Of a DNA stretch of 64,000 bases, positions 43,672-54,900 are shown one piece after another. Location: NCBI RefSeq assembly GCF_901709675.1, contig NC_051093.1, positions 248,001-312,000 of the forward strand, in the 5' to 3' direction. The DNA comes from Syngnathus acus. Lineage: Eukaryota > Chordata > Actinopteri > Syngnathiformes > Syngnathidae. Every line of letters starts with the position of its first letter. The first letter of the stretch is position 1. The position numbers and the translations under genes are program-made. Under the pieces are notes generated by a model. It saw only the letters and a program-made list of their open reading frames with translations, was not told the DNA's origin and searched no databases.

Positions 43672-45298
43672 GGACTTTGGCAATGTCAATACCGATACTC
43701 CTTATCGATGCCGATATTTATCATTACGCGTCCGTGTTTGTATCTAATTTGATTGAAGATATGAACAAGAAGATAAAAATATCATTCATCTTTAACAACT
43801 ATTTTATTGCTGCAAAGGGGATAACACAAGCAACATCATGTACCTTCAATGTAAGCTTTCAACAAGTCAACTAGCTCTGCAGTGTAACTGGAAAACAAAC
43901 GAACAGCACCCTATCCTCAGTGACAGAGATACTGAACCTTTATAATGAATGGTTCATGTACTGGTTCAACTGTACATGTAATGCTTCAACAGACGCACAA
44001 CTACCGTATTTTTCGCCCCATAAGGCACACTGGATTATAAGGCGCACCCTCATTGAATTCTTTATTTTAGAAATTATTTCATATATAGGGCGCACCGGAT
44101 TAAAAGGCACATAAAATAGAAGCTATACTGCATCAAACTGAGGTTGACTAGGGTTGCGGTATGCATCCACTAGCCAATAACCAATGAGCCCTCAGTAAAC
44201 AATCGCGTTTCTCAGACTATCTCCTATAAAAGTGATCGGAACCGATTAAAGTTCGATCTACCACATTGGTACTGTTTACTTATGTTTCCCTTCCATATCG
44301 ATCCGTAAATTTACATGAAACATTAACGGAGCAGCCTATTTTGAAATGAAATAGCCTCGTGCGTATAGCAGCTATCATTATAGCGTTAGCCACCCGCAAA
44401 CTCCCATGAGCCTCAGCTCGCAGACTCCCATGAGCCTCAGCAAAGTGTCGTGGCAGCCCCCTGTTAACCATCGCGTTTCTCAAACTATCTCCTATAAAAT
44501 GATTGGAACTGACTAAAGTTCAATCTAACACATTGGTACTGCTTACTTATGTTTCCCTTCCATATCAATCCGTAAATTTACTCGAAACATTAACGGAGCA
44601 GCCTATTTTGAAATGAAATAGTCTCGCGCGTACAACAGCTATTCAGTGATGCCCCCTGACCACGGTTGCCGTAATGCTGGGAAGCGATGCGACCTTGTAA
44701 TTTACTAGTCGTACTAAAACGTACTAAAACATTTTGGCAGAACGCTGTGTACAACCAGTATGGATCAACAAATTCATCAATTGACCCATATATAAGGCGC
44801 TCTGCATTATAAGGCGCGTTGTGTTTTTTGGAGTAAATTTTAAGTTTTTATGTGCGCCTAATAGTGCGGAAGATACGGTAGTCGTCTCTATTTTCCCTCT
44901 TTTAGCGAGAGTGAATGGGGATTCTTGCGTGCAGACTTCTGCGGTGGCTTTACCGAAAAACAATACAACATAACATTAACGGCCAGCTATATTAGCGGAG
45001 TTAACAACGTCAAACATACCAAGCCTACTTACCGAGTTTGCGTTAGCCGCTCCACGTAAAACAGTCACATTTATAAAGTTAAGCCAAACCTTTGAACGCT
45101 TCGCTCTCACAGCTGACATGTTTGTTGTTAGACGCGTTAGAAGTAGCGTTTCCGGCAGCAGCGTCATGATTAATTAACGGTTGCTGGATAAACACACTAC
45201 CATTAGTGGTATCGTTTGTACAGAATCTTTACGGTGCTACGGTACCGACCCAATTTGGTACAGGTACCAAAAAGTATTGATCCACGGTATGCATCCCT
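43672..45298 (-). mobile_element. hAT-type element containing family B copy B2
   Basis: The right end on minus starts AGGGATGCATACCGTGGATC. The flanks TATCGTTA (43664-43671) and AATCGTTA (45299-45306) are an 8-bp duplication with one mismatch. A minus frame near 45060-45110 has RAKRSKVWLNFINV, like the start of a BED finger. The left terminal repeat matches the right only weakly. It ends 250 bp before the first gprc5b coding exon. Confidence 0.5.
44004..44878 (+). mobile_element. TA-flanked repeat, family B (copy B2)
   Basis: It runs from CCGTATTTTTCGCCCCATAA to GTGCGGAAGATACGG, with TA at 44002-44003 and 44879-44880. It lacks the hAT found in B1 (empty site CACTAGCC at 44168-44175) but shares the internal duplication (about 44195-44375 and 44455-44640). 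Confidence 0.85.
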
Positions 45299-45552
45299 AA
45301 TCGTTAATGACGAGAACAAAATAACGTGGCCTTGTACGTATTTTGCCAGCATGGCAACAAGTGAGGTCAACATGACGAGTGCCTTCTATATTTTGTCAAA
45401 CGCAAATGTTGGCCTTTTAAAGGGTTCTAAAAATTCTGAGCTGAAAACGAGTGGTCGCCGCAAATTCTGCTGCCCTCTTTCCGCCTGCACGCCTTTGAAC
45501 TTTTTTCCCTCCCTCACGTAGACATCTGGTCTTGACTGCTTTCCCAGAGGAG

Positions 45553-47751
45553 ATGGCGTTCGCCAGGGTCCTGTTCCTGCTGCTGCTGACCGCTGCGGCA
45601 GAGGGCCAAGAAGGCGAGGACTCGCCGGCGGCAGCGCTCCCTGCGGGTTGCAGCTGGGGCCTGGGGCGGCCCTACACCCTCCTGTGCGACCTGGACACTG
45701 CCTGGGGCGTGGTGGTGGCGAGTGTGGCGGCGTGCGGAACTCTGGTGACCGTCTTGTTGACCTCGGTCCTGCTGTGCCGCCTGCGGCGCATCGGCGAGGC
45801 AGAGAAGCGCAGTGGCGTGGGGCCCATCCTGCTACTGCTCCTGGGCGTGGCGGGCTTGTTCGGCCTGAGCTTTGCCTACCTGATCGAGCGTGACGAGTTG
45901 CTGTGCGTGCTGCGACGGGCCCTGTGGGGGCTCCTGTTCGCCCTTTGCTTCTCCTGCCTGCTGGTGCAGGGGGTGCGCCTGCGCCGCGTGGGGCGCGAGC
46001 ACCGCGGCCCGGGCAGCTGCGCCCTGACGGGCCTGGCCTTGGGCCTGAGCGCCGTGCAGGGCATCATCGCTGCCGAGTGGCTCCTCCTGACCGTGCTGAG
46101 GGAGGGCCGGGCCGCCTGTGAGTACCTGCCCATGGACTTCTCGTTGGCCTGCAGCTACGTGCTAGCGCTGCTGCTGGCCGCCGCTGCCGCCGCTGCGCTG
46201 GCCCTGTGCGGCAAGATGCGGCGCTGGCGCTGCAACGCTGTCTGGCTGCTGGTCACCTGCCTCCTGTCCCTGCTGCTGTGGGCGGCCTGGGTGGGCTTCT
46301 ACCTCTACGGCAACGCCTGGCTGAGCAAGTCGCCGGAATGGGACGAGCCAGCGCTGGCCGTGGCCCTGGTGGCCCAGGGTTGGCTGCTGCTGGTCTTCCA
46401 CGCCATTCCCGAGGCGCACGTGTGCCTGAAGCCGCCGCCGCAGCCCACCGTGCCAGATTACTTTGACACGTCGCAGAACTCAACCCGGATGAGGGAGACC
46501 AGCTTCGACGATGACATCCCGCTTTCGCACAGGCAGTTTGTGGAGAACCAAGGCTTCGGATACAACGACGACAACGCTGCAGGTACGCTCGCGTCAGGTC
46601 GAGACCAAAGCGAAAGGCACGGCCTGCACACCACCCAACAATTCACCAATGAGTGAGCTAACACACTTACTTGCTCACGTTCTTGGCAATTTTTGAGGAC
46701 GGCAAACCAGCTTTTATGGCGGCGGCCATCTTGGAATTCCTATGGCGATGGACTGCCTCCTACATGTCAGAATTGCAAAGAAAGCATTTTGCCCATTAGT
46801 GCACTTTCTCTCTTGGTTTCTGCAAATTGTAGCGATGACAAAACGTACGGTAATGCCCTCGCATGTGGAAAAGGAGAGTCACAAGCGCCACAGACGGTGA
46901 AAAAGAGAAATGACTGCTGTCGGCAAAACTCATGCCGAGGCGCTCACACAGAAGCATACCGGCTCGCAAAACTCCGGCCACGCAATCAACACAGCATAGA
47001 ATATTATGGACCCGACCGTGACACTGTTTTTTGTTGTTGTTTTTTTTAAGGCAGATTCAGATATCCGGCAGGATAGAATTCTGTTCACCGACTAATTTGA
47101 AAATATAGATAATGTATCTGCAAATTCATCTTTTTGGATCCTTTAGAGTTTACAGCAACAAAGATGAATTGCAGGAAGAACATTTGCCAGTTTCACCACC
47201 AATTTTATGATCTTATTTTGTAATGTGGGAAAAAAAATGTTTGATCATTTGAAAAGGGGCAAATAACAGCTGATTAAATCTGCCAAAATATTAATTGTAA
47301 TAAATAGTCATGACTTTTTCTTGAACCGGTTAATTTGTTGTTTTAAAGCATGGCGCTATTGTTATAAACAACACATTTCAAGAAAACGGCCGTTTGCGCA
47401 CGTTGGGCTCACGGTGCTCGCTGACTTTGACTCGTGCTTGCATGCAGGCCTGAGAAGTGGTGGCGGGCAGCACAACAGCAACACGGGCGCCAGCAGGCCC
47501 AGCGCGCCCTTCCGCAGCAACGTCTACCAGCCCACCGAGATGACCATGATCCTCAACGGGGGGGCGGTGAGTACGTTCTCCCTCCCTTCCCAGGCACAAT
47601 CACGCCTACGGAAACTGTTGCAGCAATTTGTCATTCAAAACCGTTTCCCGTTTTAACATTATGCTGCTTGTCAGACTCAATGTTCTTTTTTTGCCCGATC
47701 GCGTAGGTACCCTCGGCCCCTCCCACCTACACGGGGAGGCAGCTGTGGTGA
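45553..47751 (+). CDS. gprc5b: G protein-coupled receptor class C group 5 member B
   Basis: Coding exons are 45553-46582, 47448-47566 and 47707-47751, with consensus GT-AG borders and matching phases (1, then 0); the total is 397 residues. ATG 45553 follows the acceptor TTTCCCAG by 5 bp. Residues 1-19 are a signal peptide. Seven helices lie near 50-74, 88-110, 119-142, 155-178, 196-219, 229-252 and 267-288. LLFALCFSCLL, FHAIPE and the tail (PDYFDTSQ, RMRETSFDDD, PSAPFRSNVYQPTEM, APPTYTGRQLW end) identify GPRC5B, not 5C. It is an orphan, retinoic-acid-inducible type receptor at the plasma membrane. Exon 1 here is very GC-rich, unlike its surroundings. It is convergent with iqck, as expected from the GPRC5B-IQCK linkage in other vertebrates. 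Confidence 0.93.
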
Positions 47752-47812
47752 GCGGATCGTACGGACGAGGGGGCGGCGCAGTTTCCCAGGGGAGGCGAGC
47801 GTACTTCAAAAA

Positions 47813-47818
47813 AATAAA
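47813..47818 (+). terminator. Candidate gprc5b poly(A) signal
   Basis: The first AATAAA after the stop codon (62 bp downstream). A longer 3' UTR is possible. Confidence 0.4.
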
Positions 47819-47829
47819 TACACAGATGC

Positions 47830-49660
47830 CGCTTTTACTTTATACAGATGGCGTGCCAATCAAATAAGGAGGCCATGGAGGACAGAGCTATATGTCTCAT
47901 AAAGCGAGGCTTTTTCTTTGGCGTGACTGCAGCACTGTAAGCATCCTTCAAACTGTGAACATCCTTCATTTGGCTCTGTCCTCCATCACTGTGTCAACGA
48001 CAACAACTCCCCCCTGTTTTTTTTTTTTTGCATGAACATGAAATATGACAATGAAAAAGCACAACCTGCATACAAGCACTGGAAGCAAGCATCCCAACTG
48101 GCGCATCACTGAATGGAGGCCAAACACCAGGCCACTTTGAAACAGGGGAGGAAAAGAGCGTTTCTGCAAGAAAACAAGACAAGGTTTCGAGCCATTTGCA
48201 GTGCAGGTTGGAAAACGGAAGGAGGGAGAGTACAACAGTGAAATCATCCTTCCTCTGAGTGGGAGCTGCTTCCTCTTGCTCTCTTCCTCCTGGTCCTGGC
48301 GTCTGGATGTTGCACCACGCTGCTTCTTCATTCTGTCCTCCTCCAAACTGTGGCACTGATGCAGTACATATACAGACGACACAAAAACGCCAGGCTGCTT
48401 GTTGACTTTTCTCTGTCACGAATGAACGGACCGGTGTTTCCCAACCTTTAGCGAGGCAAATAGGCGTTAGAAAAAGCTCTCGAGACAACACCAAATGGAA
48501 AAAAGAGGCGAGAGTGCAAAAGACAAGCCGCAGTTTGGGGTCATCCGACGTGCGGCTTGCCTATTGCGACATCCAACTGGCTGGAGAACGTTTGTCAGCT
48601 AACGTACTCGAGCCAACTGCAAAGTGTGTACGGAAATTGAAGATAGAGCGAGCGATGCCATCCAGACCGTGGATTGAAGAAGAGGAGACAGTACGTTAGC
48701 CGGCCGGCTCGCGGCCAGTCATCTCTACAGTTTCATTAGCTAACGTCCTCGTGGCATCAAAGGAGTACACATTCAAGGTCACAGATGCAACGACGTACAA
48801 CGGGCAACCGTATCTATGGCTCAATCGCAGGCAGGGCTTTCGTTTTCAAACCCATTTACTACGTACAGTCTGCTCGCTACTTGTGCGTTTCATTTGGAAC
48901 ACAACCCGTTGTAGCTTCAGCCATCTTGCCCGAAAACACTCAACTGTCCTACATTCATTCTATACAATTGCTAGCAAACATCTTGGATTCAATCGATCAC
49001 GTTTGGGGATCACTGGCTTCAGTGCACACGTTGTCGACTGCTATTTTTAGTTGAAGTCTATTTTTACATGGTTGCTTTGCATACACAAACGTTTTCTTTG
49101 GACATTTTTGTAAGGTAAAATAATTTTAGGTCGCGGCAGTGGTATTTTACATTTTTTGTGCATCTGAGGTAAATAAATAGCTATGAATAAAAATGAGCAC
49201 AACTTTATGCAGTAAGCTAGACAAGATTTCAATACTGATCAGTGTTTATCCAAAAAAAAAACAGGCGCAGTGGAGCCTTCTCAGCAACACAACCGCCTCC
49301 GCCGTGCATTTGTCTGTGCCAAAACAGGAACCGTCACACGACAGGCCCAGACTCAGCTTGTCCTGCCACGTCGCTTGACAGGAACTAATGTGCGACAGGA
49401 ACATGAGTAAACATTCCGGAACAGGGTCCAACATGGCTACAGAAGTTAGGTTCACGGCACAGCATGTAGGAAACAGATTAATCTCGTGAACGGCAGAAAC
49501 GAGGCTTGACACAGGCAACGTGTGCATGGGATGTCACACAGGAGGGAGCAAGGTTGCCGACACAGCAACAAGAAAAAGGAGAAAGTTCACGCGGTTGGGT
49601 CAACCACTGTATTAAATGGGACTGTGGGCAACAGGAACAATGACTAACATGGAATACTTA
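47830..49660. other. Intergenic between gprc5b and iqck, no gene recognised
   Basis: Mostly single-copy sequence. The short ORFs in it have no recognisable domain or splice context. It may include a longer gprc5b 3' UTR. Confidence 0.4.
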
Positions 49661-49670
49661 TACTGTACAG

Positions 49671-50563
49671 CAGTGGTCCCCAACCTTTTTTGCGCCACGG
49701 ACCGGTTACGTGTCAGAAATATTTTCACGGACCGGCCTTTATATAAATAGTACATTTATAATAAATATATAAATACGATGAAATAAAATGATACGACTGG
49801 CATAAAAACAAGTATAAACGACATTTTTAAAAATTATTTATTATTAATTATTTATTTTTTATTAAATTTTATTAATAAAACTCACCATTACGTTGAATTA
49901 GTGGGAGCACTGAGCTTGTTTCTCAGAAACGAGCCGGTCCCATCTAGGCGTAATCGGAGACAATGACACCGGAAGTGGTTAAAGGTTTATCTTTTAATGC
50001 AGGATGCTTGGTCTCCATGTGCCGAAGCAGTTTTGAAGGCTTCATTGCCTTGTTAGCTAGCCTGTCGCCACATATTATGCAGAGTGGGCTTAGCGCGTCA
50101 GAGTCACCTGTGGCGATAAATCCATATTTTAAGTAGGACTCCAGAAATGTTCTTTTAAATGCAGCTTTCCTTTTCTTAGAAGTCGTAGCCTCTTCTTCCG
50201 TCTCCTCATTGGGCTTTTTTCCCTTTCCGAAGAAGCTTTCCAAATATCTCTGTTTCTTGCTTATTTTTGCTTGCTTTGCGGGCTCGACTGAGGTGACATG
50301 TCACGTGACTGAGACGAGCGTCTTGACCTGAACCGACGGATGTAATTGGGAGAGAATTGCCAATTTTTTAAATATTTCTCAAAATAAATTACTCATTTTT
50401 GCTACCTTTGCGGGCTCGACTGGGGAAACATGTCACGTGACCGGGACGAGCGTCTTGACCTGAATTAATTGATCGTCGATAAAAATGTGGTTTTTTTTTT
50501 TTTACTGTGTGGCTTGGCGACCCGGTACCAAGTGACCCACGGACCGGTGGTTGGGGATCTCTG
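49671..50563 (-). mobile_element. hAT transposon, internally deleted, with a BED-finger ORF
   Basis: The ends are CAGTGGTCCCCAACC and GGTTGGGGATCTCTG. The 8-bp flanks CTGTACAG (49663-49670) and CTGTAGAG (50564-50571) differ at one base. The ACGGACCGG words near both ends are typical subterminal motifs. The catalytic domain is missing. Confidence 0.88.
49944..50243 (-). pseudogene. hAT transposase N-terminus with BED zinc finger
   Basis: The 99-codon frame has an N-terminal acidic/basic stretch (EETEEEATTSKKRKAAFK), then FLESYLKYGFIAT, CIICGDRLAN and LLRHMETKHPALKDKP, a BED C2-H-H finger as in ZBED5/FAM200-like hAT proteins. The frame is open, unlike most pieces here, but the rest of the transposase is absent. 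Confidence 0.7.
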
Positions 50564-50571
50564 CTGTAGAG

Positions 50572-51310
50572 TATTCACGGCGAGCTTTACCAACCCAAAG
50601 GAGAGCTTCTTCCGTGCTTCCACGGGAGTGTCAAACAACATGGACACCGGGGACAGGGTCAATCATGGGATATAGGAACAAGGCGACACAGGAACACGGC
50701 GAGCGAGGATCAACTTGAAGAGTCAAAGTGGGACGTTTTCAACACTTTTCACTCAGTGTGAAGTATTTCAAACAAAAGTGACTGTAGCGTTTGCACTGTT
50801 GACTACCTGCAATACGTGCATGCTCATCAGCACCGTGTAAGACCTCCTTTTCAATACTTGTTCTTTAGGTGACATAAATCTTCATTTTCATAGTTGTCAG
50901 TGGGTTCTTTGGCGGGTTCTTTTGCTCCACATCGGAAGGGAAAATAAAAAATTCCTTTATCGCTGGACCCAATCAAGAGGGGAGGGGGTACCTGAGGTCT
51001 CATCTCTGTGTTGTGATTGTGGTGAATTTGCACAACATTTCTGTGTTCAATGGAGGTGGGTGGCCAAGTTTGAATGGCGTTTTTTTTTTTTGGGGGGTGG
51101 GGGGGGAGTCAATGTCAGTTCTACTCCCCCAGTCCTTGCCTGTCCTGTCCTAATGTGTGTTCTGCCTTCAGACCGACAGGCCGAGGTGATCTTGCTTTTC
51201 ACAGCTGAACTCTGAAATCATGCAGCATGCAAATGTACAGTTTCATTTGTTCATCCCCTCCCCCCCACTACTAGCAAGAGACAATGACTAAAAAATAAAT
51301 GAATTAAAAA
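50572..51310. other. Intergenic, nothing recognised
   Basis: No gene. A T/G homopolymer run lies near 51080-51105. Confidence 0.4.
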
Positions 51311-51314
51311 AAAA

Positions 51315-51880
51315 AGGAAAGCAACCGGCTCTTTATTTCACAAAACAAGAGTTCAACAACATACGAGCACAGTGTGTGTAGCCTCACTCTCACAAAGCGC
51401 CCCGGATCGCTCTTCCAGTCTCCTCCCCCCTGCTGCCTTCACGGCCTCCTTAAGCAATCGGAAACTACTGAACTCTAACAATATACAAGTTGCTACACTA
51501 AATAAACTATATATCAAGTAACTATAACATAGTTTATCGAACCATCTGTGTCACTCCAAATCATTAAATCCATCGAAATCTTCGTCCTCTGTGTCAATCT
51601 CTGTCCTCTGTTATAAACAACTCCTGACTCCGGAAGTCAGTGAATGGAGTCAGACTTATTGTCAGTTGCGGTTCCAATTATTCCACAGGCCTAGTGCGAC
51701 CTCATGCGGTTTAAAGTGGAAATAACATGTGAAGTGATCAACTATACTAGTAAGTAAGTAATGTGTTAATGATCAAGTAATAATGTGTTCATAATTTCAC
51801 ATATAAGTCACTCCTGATTATAAGTCACACCCCGGGCCAAACTATGAAAAAAACTGCGACTTATAGTCTGGAACATATGG
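51315..51880 (-). mobile_element. TA-flanked repeat, family A (copy A4), truncated
   Basis: The right end has CACATATAAGTCACTCCTGA and ACTATGAAAAAAACTGCGAC, then AACATATGG-TA. The internal words CCATCTGTGTCACTCCAAAT and CTCTTTATTTCACAAAACAA match A1 and A3. The left end is lost. It begins 65 bp downstream of the iqck stop codon and supplies AATAAA on the iqck strand at about 51332-51337. Confidence 0.7.
51332..51337 (-). terminator. Candidate iqck poly(A) signal inside a transposon
   Basis: On the gene strand, GTGAAATAAAGAGCC contains the first AATAAA after the stop codon, about 610 bp downstream, inside family A copy A4. Confidence 0.4.
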
Positions 51881-51944
51881 TATGTGAAGCAGTTTCTGTC
51901 AAGATGTGTCAGAAAAGGTCCTGCTTTTTGTGACACCGCGTCTT

Positions 51945-54900
51945 TTAAATTGGCGACGGTGTGGCCGAGGACCTGGGCACAGAGTCCATGTACCTGCGGT
52001 CCTGCTCGTCCAGGCCGGGTGGGCTGCCCGTTGCGCGCTCACCGCCGCCGTCCGGGGTGATCAGGGGCGTGGGGAAAGACGTGCTCAGCGGGAGGCGAGA
52101 GAGCATGTTGACACACAAGTCGGAGTTGTCAGACTCTGTGCTTTCCGTCGTCTCTCTGATGCTTGCGCCCACTGTGGACACATCAAAAGGTAGCCTGTGG
52201 GTGGTGTACAATGAGCACTTGAATCAAACTGATTTGACTGGCATGCTGATGCATCTGTTGCTGGGCTTTGGAAAGGGGGGTGTGGGATTGTGGGGGAGGG
52301 GGCCAGCAGACAGTCGCCCCCCAATCAGATAGAATGTCAGGTCAGCAGCCTTGCTGTGGTGTGGAATGCGTGTGTGCTGAAAGCGGCAGCACATTCAGGC
52401 AGGCGGGGACGTGTGTCCAGTTGCCACGCACGCTGCTGAGTCAGCATCTCAAGGCGCACACGAGGGAATTTGGCGAGCGAAGGCCGAGAGGCAACCAGGT
52501 TCCGAGACGCTCGTCTGGGTCGGCTAACGCCAGTTAGCATGCCAGTTGTCATTCAGTCTCACCTCGCTTCTCCAGCCGAGCCCAGAATTCATTGACGGCC
52601 TTGGGAATGTTTCGGGTTAGCCTCAGGTTCTTCTGCCACTGGCGCAGCTCCTGCACATGAGGCTGCGCCCTGACCTGCACACAAAGCACAAGCGCATACC
52701 ATCGTCATGGTTCCAATGTTGCACAGGTGCAACTTTTGGCCCTTCTGTCAAGCAAAATCAGCGCTCGCTCACACCAGCCTGACAAAGGCACACAGACGAG
52801 TTGGCTCACCTGACAAAAGTGGACGTTGCTCGTATCCCTGTAACGTGCTATTCAAAATGCCTTCAAATTTGGACACACCGGAAAGATGGCATTCAATGAG
52901 ACGCCTGTTTCTTGCACAGCGACAACTCAGGCTCAGCTGATAGCCCCCAAAGAGTCTTAGCCATCAACTGTATGTGTGTGTGTGCGTGTGTGTGCGTGCG
53001 CGTGAGACAGGCATGGATGGATGGATTAGCGAGCAGTGCTGAGGCACACAATGTAAAGACGATTACATAATAACGTTGAGACCCTGCAGCCTTCGGTAGA
53101 GCTTGACAGGAGCAGGAACAACAGACATGTATTAAACGTTAGCTTGTTTCCCACTCGTCTCCACTGTGTGCAATGTTTTGTTGCGGATGCAAAATAACAA
53201 ACACACACACACACGCTCTTTTTCCAATTTCTGTTACACTGCAGTCAAAGATGCATCACGCAGGTTATATAACAGATGATAGTGTAAGCGTGTGTGAGCG
53301 CGTGTTGCGAAGAGCAGCAGCGAAGGGCTGACAAGAGCAGAACATTTGGATGTCTAGAAACGGAATCCATCCAAAAATATTTGCTGTTGAAAATAGAGGA
53401 CTGGCTCAAGGAGGGATTTGTTTTCCTAGTTTGTCTTTGTAGTCATAGTCACACTCTTGTGCAATGGGATGGGATGCAATGCAAGAGCTGGCGTTCCAGA
53501 CAAACAATTTGCAACAACGCATTGGCCATAGTGGAGCTCCTTCTGGCCATCAAGGAGCAGTATAAAACAGCCCAATATCTACTATCGAGGGAGGTGGTCA
53601 GGAGTTGTTCTTCTGCAAACCGCAGTAACTTTGGGGCATGGGTTTTTGGGAGCGGCCCTTAGCCACTTGGCAGCGGGAAAAATGCTTTGTGATTAACAAA
53701 ACCGAGTGAACTCGTATCTCCAGGTGCAGTGACATGTTTAGTAGTGCAACCAATCCAATCCTTTGCGCCCCTTGGTAAGCACAAGCTTGGGAATGGCTCT
53801 CGACGATAAATGCCTCCTCGCCGGTGTCGCTCAAAACTCAGTAAACCTAATTTTGTGAGCACAAGACCGATTGAGCTCGTCAGTGAATAATCGCTTCCAC
53901 CCAGAAACCATTATGCGGCTTTTGCATAGGCACAACGTGACTGCCAAAATGATGACACGCACACAAACAGGCACAGAGTCGCCGCATGCCCAAAATATCC
54001 TGGGCAGCTTCAATAAGTAATGAGGCTCTTGTGTCCTCCAAGATGCCCCAAGTGCTACGTTTGGAGGGAATTAGGGTGATTGGTTGTTGCTTGTTCCTCA
54101 ACACGCAGCACTTTGGGAGGAAGACGGTTGCTCTGCTCGTGCCTTAGCTTTGAGCATCTGAGTGGATACGCAGTTTCAACTTGCTGGTCGTGTATATGTG
54201 TGAGCTCGTGCCCTCACTGGGACCGTCACATGCAGAAAAGTCAGAGCATAGTGTTAGTGCTGAGACATTCGTCCTTCTACTAGTGTGCCCAACTGTCTTA
54301 TCGGGAGGGCGGAGAGCATAGCAGGACTTGCACCTTGAACGAGGTCTCACCATGGTCAAAGAAATGCTCAAACAACAGTTGAACGAGAAATAGAACAATA
54401 GCCAGCGTGGCTCAGCTGACTGCTTTGAGCACGTGACATCCAGGCGAGGAGAGGAAAGAGAAGAAACAGACGCCAAGATGCTAGCGCCACATTAGCGCGT
54501 GTGCAGATGGCAATGTCTACCTTGGGACTGTGGCCGTGTGCTCAACTAGCTTAGTGCAGCCAAGCGTCGACCAGAAGCCAGGAGATGCTGAATTTGACCC
54601 TCCCCCCCTCCCCGTCCCAGACTCATTGCGCCCTCTACTGGTCAGCCACGGGTACCGCACATGTGGTTTCCAATCTCGGCTGTGTGATGTGTTTTAGTCA
54701 AGCGCACCTTGTAGCCCCTCCAGAAGGACTGGATGATCAACGCAGCCTGCCCGTCACTCAGCTGCAGGAAGAGCGGGATGGGCGGCCTTGGACTGGCAAC
54801 GTGGGGAAAAAAAACAAAAACAAGCGTGTCATATGACTTGCCACTAGACGCACAATGTGCTTCAGACAGGAGCAATCGTCTTAATGTTTTGCATATGCCT

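Noticed and set aside
45532-45552. Upstream start for gprc5b (seven extra residues)
   Set aside because: The codon at 45532 is TTG and lies in the intron, before the acceptor TTTCCCAG at 45547. ATG 45553 gives a clean signal peptide.
45648-46483. Other long frames overlapping gprc5b exon 1 on both strands
   Set aside because: They are Gly/Pro/Arg-rich shadows caused by high GC; none has a domain.
45553-47751. gprc5c as the identity of the receptor
   Set aside because: The C-terminal exons (PSAPFRSNVYQPTEM and the GRQLW end) and the neighbour iqck fit GPRC5B; the GPRC5C tail is different.
52085-52537. Additional small genes in the last iqck intron
   Set aside because: The frames have no splice signals or domain and overlap the iqck exon at 52171-51945 or intron sequence.
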